This document shows positions 1-7,512 of a DNA stretch of 31,393 bases, one piece after another. The notes under the pieces are model-generated. The model did not search any database. It was given only the letters and a program-made list of their open reading frames with translations, and was not told where the DNA came from. Numbering within the stretch: position 1 is the stretch's first letter; every line of letters starts with the position of its first letter. The DNA comes from a virus, in the IMG/VR virus record IMGVR_UViG_3300045999_002100, positions 1 through 31,393 of that record. One strand, 5' to 3'. The position numbers and the translations under genes were made by a program.

Positions 1-127
1 AAAAGATAATAAGCAACTGCACTCAATGACAAAGCGAATAGGCTAAACCTTTCTAACCTTTTAGAAGATATAAGGCTTTTTTGCTCGCTAAAAGTTAATA
101 GCAATTCTTTGATTATTCTTTTCATTT
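1..127. repeat. Terminal direct repeat, left copy (circular contig overlap)
   Basis: Bases 1-127 are identical to 31267-31393. The length is a k-mer size commonly used by de Bruijn assemblers, so the repeat is best read as the overlap left when a circular graph is written linearly, not as a biological terminal repeat. The unique genome is then 31,266 bp. The repeat lies inside the holin-like gene, and joining the ends restores the overlap between that gene and the 122-523 gene. Confidence 0.95.
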
Positions 128-523
128 TTCTACCAATTGATATTTTTTGAAAAAATCTAAAATGTTATTATCGTACTTAGCAAACTTGTCATCGTGCTTG
201 TCAATTATCTTAACCATTCTGTCTATGTTTAAGGTGTTCTGCTGGCTTATCTCAAACAACTTATTGACATTCCCCATATACTGCTTGAGATTGCCGTTCA
301 TATGGCTTAAATCATTCTGCACTACTTCAAGTTTAGAGTTTGTAATCTCTGACAAGTGTTTCATTTCTTCTCGAGTTTGTTGTTCGATTAGGCTTAGTCT
401 GCTTTCGATAGAGGTTGTCTTTTCTCGGTTATTATTTAAGTCCTTTAGATTTTGCTTAAGGTAGTAGCTAATTATCCCAACTCCAGAACCGATGCACCCT
501 AATATTATTTGGTCTATTGTCAT
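122..523 (-). CDS. Membrane-anchored coiled-coil protein at head of lysis cassette
   Basis: This 133-residue protein has one hydrophobic N-terminal segment (about residues 5-22, IILGCIGSGVGIISYY) followed by a long polar, heptad-like region (about 30-125) that should form a coiled coil. That architecture resembles the small membrane/coiled-coil proteins next to phage holins (XhlA has similar parts in the opposite order), but I do not recognise the family with certainty. Its TGA stop overlaps the ATG of the holin-like gene as ATGA once the circle is closed (bases 122-125), so the two are probably translationally coupled. A role in lysis or in organising the holin at the inner membrane is inferred from position. 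A virion or superinfection role is also possible. Confidence 0.75.
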   Translation of the reverse strand: MTIDQIILGCIGSGVGIISYYLKQNLKDLNNNREKTTSIESRLSLIEQQTREEMKHLSEITNSKLEVVQNDLSHMNGNLKQYMGNVNKLFEISQQNTLNIDRMVKIIDKHDDKFAKYDNNILDFFKKYQLVEK

Positions 524-539
524 AAGATTTGATATTATA

Positions 540-572
540 CGCCAATACTCACAAGTTTATTATGTATTGGCG
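540..572 (-). terminator. Hairpin between structural operon and lysis cassette
   Basis: CGCCAATAC at 540-548 is the exact reverse complement of GTATTGGCG at 564-572, giving a 9-bp stem and a 15-base loop. It lies in the only gap (524-602) between the last virion gene and the first lysis gene. In the leftward transcript it is not followed by a clean U-run, so it may be a weak or factor-assisted terminator, a processing site or an RNA stabiliser rather than a standard intrinsic terminator. Confidence 0.45.
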
Positions 573-602
573 AAAGATAAACGATAGTGTACTTCTCTTT
601 CA

Positions 603-827
603 TTATCCTATCTTATTTGGGAAAGGTGGTGATGGCTTTGGTTCAAAATCTATTTGCGGTAAATCTTTCACCCACATAAATTCATCTACTACACAATCAT
701 CCATTTCTTGAGTGCTTATTACCCAATTATTATTTAAATCTTGTATTGGGTTAAAATAGCTATCAGGTGCATATAATTGCCCTGCGATAGCTTGCTTTTG
801 TTCTAAAGTTAAAAGTCCTACTTTCAT
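603..827 (-). CDS. Small conserved protein at end of virion operon
   Basis: A 74-residue acidic protein rich in aromatic and proline residues near the end (WVKDLP, PKPSPPFP). It resembles a small protein I associate with the 3' end of structural modules in Bacteroidota phages and prophages, with the pattern LTxEQKxxxAGxxYxxDSYFNPIxDxNNNWVIS. No function is known to me. Its ATG shares a base with the TAA stop of the lectin-like gene upstream (TAATG), so the two are probably co-translated. The position suggests a virion accessory or chaperone role for the preceding protein, which is inference only. Confidence 0.8.
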   Translation of the reverse strand: MKVGLLTLEQKQAIAGQLYAPDSYFNPIQDLNNNWVISTQEMDDCVVDEFMWVKDLPQIDFEPKPSPPFPNKIG

Positions 828-1678
828 TATACAGCCCTCCCTAATGTTGTTTGCAAATCTACTACTGCCGAATTAAGTGCTGCAAATTCCGCATCACTTA
901 GACCTTCCCCAATGTGAGCAAAACATAAATTTCTTGAAGAATTTAATATTGGGCTTCCTCCTGCGCTCGCTCTATATGCGCATAATACTATTTCGGTTGT
1001 CATTGTTGTTATGTCTAATGAATTTGAGGCTGTTTGAGTTGTGCCTATTTGAACTCCATCTCTATAAGCCTTGTGCGTGGTGCTGTTTGTTCTACTTGCT
1101 CCTATTAGTTTAGTACTTGCGGCAATAGATGGTACTTCTAATCTTGTTGCAGTTTGATATAAATTTGAAATAAATCCGCCATTCCCTACCGTTCTTTTGG
1201 TAAAACAATAAACACCGTCACCCGTACCATTTGCGCCTCCTAAATCAACAGTGTCGTTTGTTAAATCTGTGCGACTATAAAAACTCCAACTTGTAGAATT
1301 GTTTGTAAGATTTGCCCCACTTACAAAAGTTTCGCAAAATGCGTTAATTCCGTTTGGAGTTATACCGTTTGAATTATGCGTAAATCCACCGTTAAACACT
1401 ATTCTATTTGCTGCGTTTGTGTCCAATGGATTAACAAAGTTATATTTGTGCGTTGTTGCGCTTCCTCCAACAAAAACATAAACCACTTTTAACTTCCCTG
1501 CACCCGTTCCCGCTGGCAATAAACCTGCACTAATTAGACTTGTGTCCATTGCGTTTAATGCGCTTATAATTGTTTGGTCTGTTATGCCCGTAGCGGTTAA
1601 AAAGGCTTGCGTTCTTGCCGTGTTAGCCGCACCTCCTCCCATTCTTCTAAAAGGTATGCCTATGCCTAAATTTATCAT
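827..1678 (-). CDS. Lectin-like virion protein, possible receptor-binding or head/tail fibre
   Basis: A 283-residue protein of low charge, rich in Gly, Thr, Ser and Asn, as expected for a beta-sandwich surface protein. The middle and C-terminal parts (about 85-283) look like the concanavalin-A/LamG-like proteins of Bacteroidota phages that end with a motif such as HIGxGLSDAEFxxLxxAV and TLGR, seen here near residues 253-281. The short N-terminal segment (AFLTATGITDQTIISALNAMD, from about residue 25) resembles an attachment region. It begins with ATG overlapping the TGA of the preceding gene (ATGA at 1675-1678). Being last but one in the virion operon fits a surface fibre or decoration protein. 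Carbohydrate binding is inferred from fold resemblance only. Confidence 0.7.
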   Translation of the reverse strand: MINLGIGIPFRRMGGGAANTARTQAFLTATGITDQTIISALNAMDTSLISAGLLPAGTGAGKLKVVYVFVGGSATTHKYNFVNPLDTNAANRIVFNGGFTHNSNGITPNGINAFCETFVSGANLTNNSTSWSFYSRTDLTNDTVDLGGANGTGDGVYCFTKRTVGNGGFISNLYQTATRLEVPSIAASTKLIGASRTNSTTHKAYRDGVQIGTTQTASNSLDITTMTTEIVLCAYRASAGGSPILNSSRNLCFAHIGEGLSDAEFAALNSAVVDLQTTLGRAV

Positions 1679-1950
1679 AGTGCTGATTCTTGTCCGTAAC
1701 CGATTAAGCTACCACTTGAAGGAGTAACCGCTGCGATTGGGTCACCATCAAACATTGGAATCAAAGCACCCGCTTTTAAAGTCTTACCACTTAAACCATA
1801 TTGAGTAAGCAAGTTTTGACCTCCTGCCGTTGTTAAGGTAGTTAATACGCAATCGTCATTTACTACAAGAGCGTAGAATCTGCGACCCGTAACTGCTGCA
1901 TCAATGAATAAACATCCTTGACCGCCTAAAATTTTTTCTAAAAGTATCAT
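1675..1950 (-). CDS. Small virion-module protein
   Basis: A 91-residue Gly-rich protein. The open frame extends to 2022, but the extra codons are hydrophobic low-complexity sequence inside the preceding gene, so I choose the ATG at 1950, which gives the start MILLEKILGGQGCLFID. It resembles a small protein often found next to the lectin-like protein in Bacteroidota phages, with an FIDxxxxTGxxYxAxVVxxD pattern. No enzymatic motif is visible. It ends in ATGA overlap with the lectin-like gene, which suggests stoichiometric co-expression. A structural or attachment role is likely but unproven. Confidence 0.7.
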   Translation of the reverse strand: MILLEKILGGQGCLFIDAAVTGRRFYALVVNDDCVLTTLTTAGGQNLLTQYGLSGKTLKAGALIPMFDGDPIAAVTPSSGSLIGYGQESAL

Positions 1951-1975
1951 AATTGTAAATATTATTTTTTTAAGT

Positions 1976-2413
1976 TTAAGTAATTGGTACTGCGCATCTA
2001 TTATAAGGATTTGCAATGTCAAGTGAAATCAAACAATTCCAACCCGCTACTTCATCTTGATAACTATCCTTGATAGGAGTCGCAGTTATTGAATCAGAGA
2101 TTATAAACTCATCCTCACTCGGGTTTCTTAACTCGTTCACTACGTCTGAAATAATTTGCAAGCAATCACTCAAGACATCTCGCTCGTTACTCAAGTCTTT
2201 TAGAACGATGTCTAAGACACTAATTTGAATAGATAGAGTTACTACCTTAGTCGCAAATGAAGAAGGTCTTACGTCACACCATAGCAACGGATAAAGTAAA
2301 CTACTCTCCGCTTCTAAGTCGGCAACATCACAAAACTTAAACCCCTTTATCTGGAGATGGTTTTGCGCTATACCCTCTAACTTTTTTACTACCTGATTTA
2401 GACTTGTATTCAT
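1976..2413 (-). CDS. Putative neck/tail completion protein
   Basis: A 145-residue protein starting MNTSLNQVVKKLEGIAQNH. The layout (an initial helix with an NHxQI-type motif, a YPLLW strand, beta-strands with a TLSIQISVLD pattern, a helix with repeated Asp/Leu, and a final WNCLISLDIANPYN strand) matches the small tail-completion or tail-terminator proteins that follow the connector in Bacteroidota siphophages. It lies just downstream of the portal and connector genes, where such proteins are expected. The assignment rests on remembered family resemblance and context, not on a catalytic motif. Its first 78 bases overlap the small gene 2337-2480 in another frame. Confidence 0.55.
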   Translation of the reverse strand: MNTSLNQVVKKLEGIAQNHLQIKGFKFCDVADLEAESSLLYPLLWCDVRPSSFATKVVTLSIQISVLDIVLKDLSNERDVLSDCLQIISDVVNELRNPSEDEFIISDSITATPIKDSYQDEVAGWNCLISLDIANPYNRCAVPIT

Positions 2414-2480
2414 TTTTACTTAAGTAAATTCTTAATAACTCTTCGTTTTTCTTGTTTGCACTACCTTTTAATCTTGCCAT
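2337..2480 (-). CDS. Small basic protein overlapping its neighbour
   Basis: A 47-residue basic frame that starts at the ATG at 2480 (MARLKGSANKKNEELLRIYL). The longer open frame up to 2549 lies inside the connector gene and is rejected. The start has the ARxKGSxNKK pattern of small basic phage proteins placed near terminases and connectors. It starts five bases after the connector gene ends and overlaps the next gene by 77 bases, unusually long for this genome, where overlaps are normally 1-23 bases and two others reach 37. The gene may be real and truncated in function, or a remnant. Nucleic-acid contact is suggested only by charge. Confidence 0.45.
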   Translation of the reverse strand: MARLKGSANKKNEELLRIYLSKNEYKSKSGSKKVRGYSAKPSPDKGV

Positions 2481-2484
2481 ATTT

Positions 2485-3075
2485 TTAACATCTAAAAGTG
2501 TTACCTGAATATTTGATTCTTGCCGGTATATTATCGCAATCACAATCATCGCCTAAGAACATCCCGTTGGTGTAGTTGTTTTTATTAGGAAATATAGTTG
2601 CAATATTAGCGTTTTCTTGCGTTAAATACTTCGGATAAGTAGCGTTATTAGCTAAAAGGAAGTTACTCAATCTTTCAGCGTAAACTTCTGCATCGTTTAA
2701 ACTCTGTTCCTTTAACTTAGTTAAGTCAGAATAACCCGCTTGTTGGCTAAATTCGCTCGATTTAACACCTACGTTTTTGTTCTGAAACTTATAACTTAAC
2801 GTGATAACCATTCTAAACAAAGAATACTTAACTAAACAAGGTCTAATATAGGTATCAAGTAAGGTCTGATAAGGTACTGAAATCGGAGTTCCAGATACTG
2901 CAAACCCACTCACACTTGTAACTAAATCATTGTATAAATTAGTTCCCAAGATAGGCAGTAAATACATATCTTGAGCGTCTGCAATTGCCGACCTAAATAA
3001 CTTTGGGTCAACATTCGCACTTACTACGCTATTCTCTTTAAGAGTTTCTTCGGATATAAATAAAACTTGTGCCAT
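2485..3075 (-). CDS. Head-tail connector (adaptor) protein
   Basis: A 196-residue mostly helical protein placed one base after the portal gene. The opening (FISEETLKENSVVSANVDP) followed by DAQDMYLLPILGTNLYNDL fits the gp6-like adaptor family of Bacteroidota phages (the DUF6712-like group), in which an early helix carries a DAQ..L.P.LG..LY motif. The C-terminus holds a short Cys cluster (GDDCDCDN and a final Cys) of unknown role. The adaptor normally sits as a ring beneath the portal and joins head to tail. Function comes from family resemblance and adjacency to the portal. Confidence 0.65.
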   Translation of the reverse strand: MAQVLFISEETLKENSVVSANVDPKLFRSAIADAQDMYLLPILGTNLYNDLVTSVSGFAVSGTPISVPYQTLLDTYIRPCLVKYSLFRMVITLSYKFQNKNVGVKSSEFSQQAGYSDLTKLKEQSLNDAEVYAERLSNFLLANNATYPKYLTQENANIATIFPNKNNYTNGMFLGDDCDCDNIPARIKYSGNTFRC

Positions 3076-4947
3076 TTATCTTTTCTTTTTCTGTGTTAAA
3101 ACCGAGTTCCAAGTATGTCTGCAAAATGGAAGATGAATATCAGTCCCTTTTATCGTTTGCCATCCTCCACGTTTATTCCAAACATTGTAGCCTACTCTTT
3201 TAGAAATAGTATCAATCTCTTTTCTGGTATAAACTTTATTGAGGTCTAAAAGTGCTGCGCAAAATTCTCTGTTTTTAGAATCTTTCGGACCAGTATACTT
3301 GTACTTTACTTCAAGACTTTTTATCTCATCAGCTATCCTATCGACTAATGCCTTAGAAGGTCTTTTATTATTAATACTCCAAGCACCTTCAACTAATGAT
3401 AGAACTGATGCCGCTCTTAAAGAATTGATAATAGTTTCAACTTGACTCTCTGTTAATCCTGTTTCTCTTGCTATGTTAGCTTTGGTAGAGATAGGGTTCT
3501 TTTTAACGTACTCTAAGACTTTGTTTTCTTCTGGAGTGTTCGCTTCGATTTCTGCAAACTTTTGTCTTCCCTCGTCTAACATTTGCAACTCTCCTGCTTC
3601 AAGTTGTCTTTCGAATAGTTCAGCATCCTCAAATAAATGAACTTGTGTTGAAGTTATTTCAATGTAATCATCTGCACTCTCGCCAAATTGAGCAAAGACT
3701 TCGATGTCCTTTGTCCACTCTTTTGCAAAGGTTTGCTTCTCTTCAACTACTACTTCATTTGTTGGTTTTTCAGCAGGTAAGCCTAACATTATTCTCAACT
3801 CAGATTCAGTCGCAACCTTAACTAATGTATCTTCGCTCAAGGTTGGAGAAGGTAAATCTAAAGGCAAAATTTCGTAAGCATCTCTCGCACCATTTATCGC
3901 AGCAAAGTAATTAAACAATTCTTCAAAGTGTTGTTGGTCTGGCTTAATTTCATTCAAGTCGAATAGTTTGTAAGCATCTACCATCTCGGTTCTTCCTCCA
4001 AGTTGACCTTCAGTTTTTATTCCTAAAAGCATCGGAGAAGTAACTCGATGCGCTACAAACAATTCTTCTTGAACCGTCTTATTAAGTATATCAAATTGCT
4101 TATCTAAGTCATTAGGTTGAATAGGAATCACATTCGGTGCTTTGTCCGCTCCGTCTGAAAAGTTTATAATCCACCTTCCTGCATTGTTAGTGCCTTGATG
4201 TTTGCGATTGATTCTTCTTACTAAATCTTTTTGTTCTTCATCTGTTGGAACTCCGTTATTAAAATTAAGAATACCTCCAAAGAAAAACTCGTTCTGAATG
4301 TTTGCTCTGTGGTAGTTTGCAATCTCTACGTCAACTTCAATATAAGGAACGGCTGCAATGTAATCAGGCAAAGGGTAAGTCTTAAGTGTTGGTCTATAAT
4401 CCTTACAATAGTAGAGTTGTAAACCTTTTCTTCTGTCTGGGTTAAAAGCGTTAAACTCTAATATGGTTTCTTTTTTATCTGCCCAATTATTTGAGTAGAA
4501 GAATTTAGAATTATCTACCGAACTACGAACCTTAGAAAAGTCAACGTGAAATATCTTAGCAATCTTTTGACCGCCTCTATCCCAAATTATCTGAAGAGCG
4601 TAACCTCCGTACAATCTCTTATCTAAAGCTAATTTTTTAAAGATGTCATTCAAACTTTCAAATTGATTTGGCTTAGATAAAAGTTGTTGAGCCTTTATCA
4701 TTGAATCTAAGTTCTCGTCCTTACGAACCTTTAATCCTTTTCCATAAGTCCACTTTTGTTTAGCGGTCAAGATAGCGTTATGCTTTGCCGAACGATTAAA
4801 TAAATCACATAGATATTGAGGATAGTTATTATCCTCGCCATAATTAACGTATTCGTTCCTTCTATCTTTAGTAAACAAAGGTATCTGGTACGAACTCAAA
4901 GGTTCAGCACTAAATCCGATTCGTTGACTTGTACTATAATCAGCCAT
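3076..4947 (-). CDS. Portal protein with C-terminal winged-helix and Mu-F-like extension
   Basis: A 623-residue protein. Residues about 25-400 have portal features seen in Bacteroidota phages: the NNYPQYLCDLFNRSAKHNAI opening region, a long helical middle and GGRTEMVDAYKLFDLNEI. The remainder is unusual. Residues about 478-527 (PISTKANIARETGLTESQVE, then LSLVEGAWSI) read as a winged helix-turn-helix. Residues about 548-620 have NREFC (C563), YTRKEID and LPFCRHTWN (C609), a pattern I associate with the C-terminal domain of Mu gpF/minor head proteins. The portal dodecamer forms the DNA entry ring and docks terminase. It overlaps the preceding gene by 8 bases. The portal call is confident, and the domain calls on the tail part are moderate. 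Confidence 0.82.
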   Translation of the reverse strand: MADYSTSQRIGFSAEPLSSYQIPLFTKDRRNEYVNYGEDNNYPQYLCDLFNRSAKHNAILTAKQKWTYGKGLKVRKDENLDSMIKAQQLLSKPNQFESLNDIFKKLALDKRLYGGYALQIIWDRGGQKIAKIFHVDFSKVRSSVDNSKFFYSNNWADKKETILEFNAFNPDRRKGLQLYYCKDYRPTLKTYPLPDYIAAVPYIEVDVEIANYHRANIQNEFFFGGILNFNNGVPTDEEQKDLVRRINRKHQGTNNAGRWIINFSDGADKAPNVIPIQPNDLDKQFDILNKTVQEELFVAHRVTSPMLLGIKTEGQLGGRTEMVDAYKLFDLNEIKPDQQHFEELFNYFAAINGARDAYEILPLDLPSPTLSEDTLVKVATESELRIMLGLPAEKPTNEVVVEEKQTFAKEWTKDIEVFAQFGESADDYIEITSTQVHLFEDAELFERQLEAGELQMLDEGRQKFAEIEANTPEENKVLEYVKKNPISTKANIARETGLTESQVETIINSLRAASVLSLVEGAWSINNKRPSKALVDRIADEIKSLEVKYKYTGPKDSKNREFCAALLDLNKVYTRKEIDTISKRVGYNVWNKRGGWQTIKGTDIHLPFCRHTWNSVLTQKKKR

Positions 4948-5332
4948 AAATTATCACTTTATTATCTTGTTCGAGTTCTATTGTATCGTCTTGAGTAAAA
5001 TTGTATAGGACTTTTCCTGTTTCAACTAAAGCCCCTGTAAGTTCTAAGTTTAAATTAGTAGGACTTGCTTGCTGATAGACGTTATAAGTCCAATAACCAT
5101 TATCGTTTAGGTAAATTTGCCCATTAAGCAAGTTAATAGCGTTTTTTGCAACCAATTGGATGACGAATAAGTTATATCTATCCTTAAAATTTGATGTATC
5201 AGAGGCAATAAAAACCACTTCCTCAAGTGAAGTAGCATTGATAAACTGAAATAAATAATTAGGATTTGATATTGTAGTGCTTTCTTTTAGCGTCAAAGCC
5301 ACATTATTGTTCCCAAAATTAAGGTTAATCAT
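4940..5332 (-). CDS. Conserved beta-rich virion-module protein
   Basis: A 130-residue protein. The open frame reaches a GTG at 5374, but those codons overlap the terminator hairpin, and the ATG at 5332 gives the family-like start MINLNFGNNNVALTLKES. The alternating pattern (TTISNPNYLFQFINATS, DRYNLFVIQL, GYWTYNVYQQAS) predicts an all-beta fold and matches a family common between capsid and portal genes in Bacteroidota phages, of unknown function. It may be a head decoration, stopper or fibre-base protein. It overlaps the portal start by 8 bases. Because it follows a terminator, its expression depends on readthrough or on an unrecognised promoter between 5365 and 5332. Confidence 0.7.
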   Translation of the reverse strand: MINLNFGNNNVALTLKESTTISNPNYLFQFINATSLEEVVFIASDTSNFKDRYNLFVIQLVAKNAINLLNGQIYLNDNGYWTYNVYQQASPTNLNLELTGALVETGKVLYNFTQDDTIELEQDNKVIIYG

Positions 5333-5364
5333 ATCATTAAATATAAATAAGTCCTTTGATAGTA

Positions 5365-5399
5365 AAAAAGCCACTCAGATTTTACTCCAAGTGGCTTTT
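5365..5399 (-). terminator. Intrinsic (bidirectional-looking) terminator after the capsid block
   Basis: AAAAGCCACT (5366-5375) pairs with AGTGGCTTTT (5390-5399), a 10-bp stem with a 14-base loop. On the minus strand the hairpin ends in TTTTTT, a normal intrinsic terminator for leftward transcription, and the plus strand also ends in T residues. It lies just after the 5426-5935 gene. A partial terminator here would give high capsid and tail-tube mRNA with less portal mRNA, which fits the needed protein ratios. Confidence 0.8.
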
Positions 5400-5425
5400 C
5401 TAACAACTAAAATATGAAAAAACAA

Positions 5426-5935
5426 CTAAACTCCGATTGTAATTGCACTTATTGAGGTCAATTGTTGCGCAGGGTTGGCTTCGTTACCTACTAAAGTAAG
5501 TGTTTGCCCATTAAAATCTCCCATTGCTGAACCTGATAAATGACTTCCTGCCGTAACTTCACATCCATAAACTTGTCCAAGTAACCAATAAGTTCCGTCC
5601 TTTTTCTCAATTACAACTAAAGGCTTAGTTTGTGCAATTGCTTGAAACTTATTTCTACTTGTTTGACTCATCTTAGGGAAGTTACCTACTACCGTTTGTT
5701 GGTAGAAGATTGTTCCATTGGCAGGATTAGATTGTATAGCTTCTTCAAATGAATCTGCACCTTGAGGCATTAATTCATACTTGTAAAAGGTTACACCACT
5801 AACTAAACTTACTCCACCACTTACGCTTGAGGTAATTGTTGAACCACTTACGCCTGTCGCTAAGTAAATGTTTTTAAGACCACCGACTGCATCCTTGCAA
5901 TCGATGGTAAATCCTGATGTTATTGCGCAAGGCAT
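5426..5935 (-). CDS. Abundant virion protein, possibly major tail (tube) protein
   Basis: A 169-residue protein of low charge rich in Gly, Ser, Thr and Val. The start (CAITSGFTIDCKDAVGGLKN) and the end (YWLLGQVYGCEVTAGSHLSG, then GDFNGQTLTLVGNE) match a family present beside the major capsid gene in many Bacteroidota phages. The final GDxNGxxLTLxGxE element resembles the last strands of tail-tube proteins, so tail tube is my preferred reading, while a head decoration protein is the alternative. It starts 6 bases after the capsid gene ends and precedes a strong terminator, consistent with high expression. Confidence 0.6.
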   Translation of the reverse strand: MPCAITSGFTIDCKDAVGGLKNIYLATGVSGSTITSSVSGGVSLVSGVTFYKYELMPQGADSFEEAIQSNPANGTIFYQQTVVGNFPKMSQTSRNKFQAIAQTKPLVVIEKKDGTYWLLGQVYGCEVTAGSHLSGSAMGDFNGQTLTLVGNEANPAQQLTSISAITIGV

Positions 5936-5941
5936 ATACTA

Positions 5942-6895
5942 CTAAGCTAAAGTGAATTTAACAATCTCGTTTGGTAAAGCAATCTGAACACCCGCTTTGA
6001 ACTCTACGTTCCAACGTACTTCCATAGCTTCAACGGCATAGAACATTTCCCACTTGTATTCCTCGTCAGCGATGTCGCAACCAAAGAATAAGTTAGAAGT
6101 TCTCATAGCGATGATTCTGTTAGTTCCGTTCAAACCATTTACACCTACTACGGTCAAGTTAGTTCCCGGTATAACGATTTCAAAACTACCATTGCTTGCA
6201 TCAGTATTATAGTGAAACAAGTTAGCGTTTGTTAACGCCATTTGGTAGGCTCTAAAAGTGTTCATTCCTACGAAGATTCTTAAATCTTCTTTACCTAACA
6301 ACTCAACAGGAATCGCTCTGTAAATACCTTGCATAATTGCGATGGCATTTGAAGGAGTAATTCCACCTGATACGCTATAAGGCGCACCCGTCATAAATCC
6401 TGATACGTTAGCTTCGATAACTCCACTTGCTGCATCAATGATTTTTAAAGCACCATCGAACTTGTTTAAGTTTCCGTTACCAGATGAAGTGTTACCTTGC
6501 CAAAAAGCAGTTTCTAATTGCTCAGCGATTAAGCCTGTCTTCAAAGTAGCATATTGCTCTTCGAATGGTACGGTCTTAGGATTTGAACCCGAAGGTAATA
6601 ACAACTGAAGATACTTTGTTTCTAAGTCTTTAGGGCATAATGCCTCTTGAACTTTAATAGGAGCAACGGTCATAGTTCTGTTTGAGAACACGGTTGTACC
6701 ACTTGCATTCCATCCGCAAGATGCACCCGCTTGAAATACTGCATCAGTATCCATCACGTTTACTTGCATTGTAGATTTCACGTTTGGCATCTTAGTTGCC
6801 AACTGAATAGATTTAGCTGTGAATAATGATTGAATCATTAGTTCACGCTCGTTTGGTTTGGTGTAGGCTAATAAGCCTGTTACATTAAATGCCAT
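5942..6895 (-). CDS. Major capsid protein (HK97-type fold expected)
   Basis: A 317-residue protein beginning MAFNVTGLLAYTKPNERELM, with a mid-section of EALCPKDLETKYLQLLLPSG and EEQYATLKTGLIAEQLETAF. This is the organisation of major capsid proteins in Bacteroidota siphophages: short N-arm, long spine helix (about 130-155, with WQGN following), then a P-domain and A-domain with IPVELLGKEDLRIFVGMNTF (about 195-215). It directly follows the scaffold and protease genes. No long N-terminal delta domain is visible, and the separate scaffold gene would replace it. The fold is inferred from family and context. Confidence 0.85.
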   Translation of the reverse strand: MAFNVTGLLAYTKPNERELMIQSLFTAKSIQLATKMPNVKSTMQVNVMDTDAVFQAGASCGWNASGTTVFSNRTMTVAPIKVQEALCPKDLETKYLQLLLPSGSNPKTVPFEEQYATLKTGLIAEQLETAFWQGNTSSGNGNLNKFDGALKIIDAASGVIEANVSGFMTGAPYSVSGGITPSNAIAIMQGIYRAIPVELLGKEDLRIFVGMNTFRAYQMALTNANLFHYNTDASNGSFEIVIPGTNLTVVGVNGLNGTNRIIAMRTSNLFFGCDIADEEYKWEMFYAVEAMEVRWNVEFKAGVQIALPNEIVKFTLA

Positions 6896-6902
6896 AATTT
6901 TT

Positions 6903-7490
6903 TTATTTTTTGTTTAAAATTTTCGATACTTGTTCGATTGAATTAAATAAGTCAAGTTTTTTCTTATCCTTATTCTCTGGCTCAATCACTTCCACTTCTT
7001 CTGGTTCTCCGCTGATTTTCTCTACAACTTCGAACATTAATTTAAGACTTGTTCTCAAGGTGTCATTCTCTGCTTTCAAGGATTCAAACTTAGCAACTAA
7101 AGTCTTAAGAGTACTATCTGCTTCAATAGCTGCAAGTCTTACCTCGATGCTTTTAACATCTTCTACTTTTGCAAAGTTCTCAATCTCGATTTCAGTTTCT
7201 CCCTCGTCTTCTGCTTCTTCTTCTTTAGTCTTAACCTCAGTAATTAGTCCGTCTTGAGATACAATCACTCTGCCATCTTCAAGTTCGTGAGTTCCATCTG
7301 GTGCAGGAGTTACGCCTTCTTCTGAAATCACATACAAAGGTGAACCCATTGCAAGTTCTCCTTCCCATTTAACTATGGTAACGCCATCACTTAGTTTGGC
7401 TTCATCCATCTTTACCTCAACTTTTTCTTCTTCGAAAAGAATCTTTTTCAAAGCGGGTAGGTTTTTTTTGATTAGGTCTTTTAATTCCAT
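6903..7490 (-). CDS. Capsid scaffolding protein
   Basis: A 195-residue, very acidic protein. The N-terminal part holds a small beta domain with the pattern GELAMGSPLYVISEEGVTPA and DGTHELEDGRVI (about 44-78), typical of scaffold-like proteins encoded ahead of the capsid gene in this phage group. Residues about 95-165 are Glu/Lys-rich with heptads and predicted to form a coiled coil, and the C-terminus is basic (KKKLDLFNSIEQVSKILNKK), suited to bind the capsid shell. Scaffolds assemble the procapsid and are then expelled or cleaved, here presumably by the adjacent XkdF-like protease. Confidence 0.75.
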   Translation of the reverse strand: MELKDLIKKNLPALKKILFEEEKVEVKMDEAKLSDGVTIVKWEGELAMGSPLYVISEEGVTPAPDGTHELEDGRVIVSQDGLITEVKTKEEEAEDEGETEIEIENFAKVEDVKSIEVRLAAIEADSTLKTLVAKFESLKAENDTLRTSLKLMFEVVEKISGEPEEVEVIEPENKDKKKLDLFNSIEQVSKILNKK

Positions 7491-7512
7491 AACGTATAAT
7501 ATTTATTTTTTT

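Noticed and set aside
1-127. True terminal redundancy of the virion DNA
   Set aside because: The length equals a usual assembler k-mer and the repeat lies inside a gene, so assembly overlap is the simpler explanation.
6910-7257. 115-codon plus-strand open frame opposite the scaffold gene
   Set aside because: Ser/Leu-rich antisense of an acidic coiled-coil protein with no support from spacing or motif.
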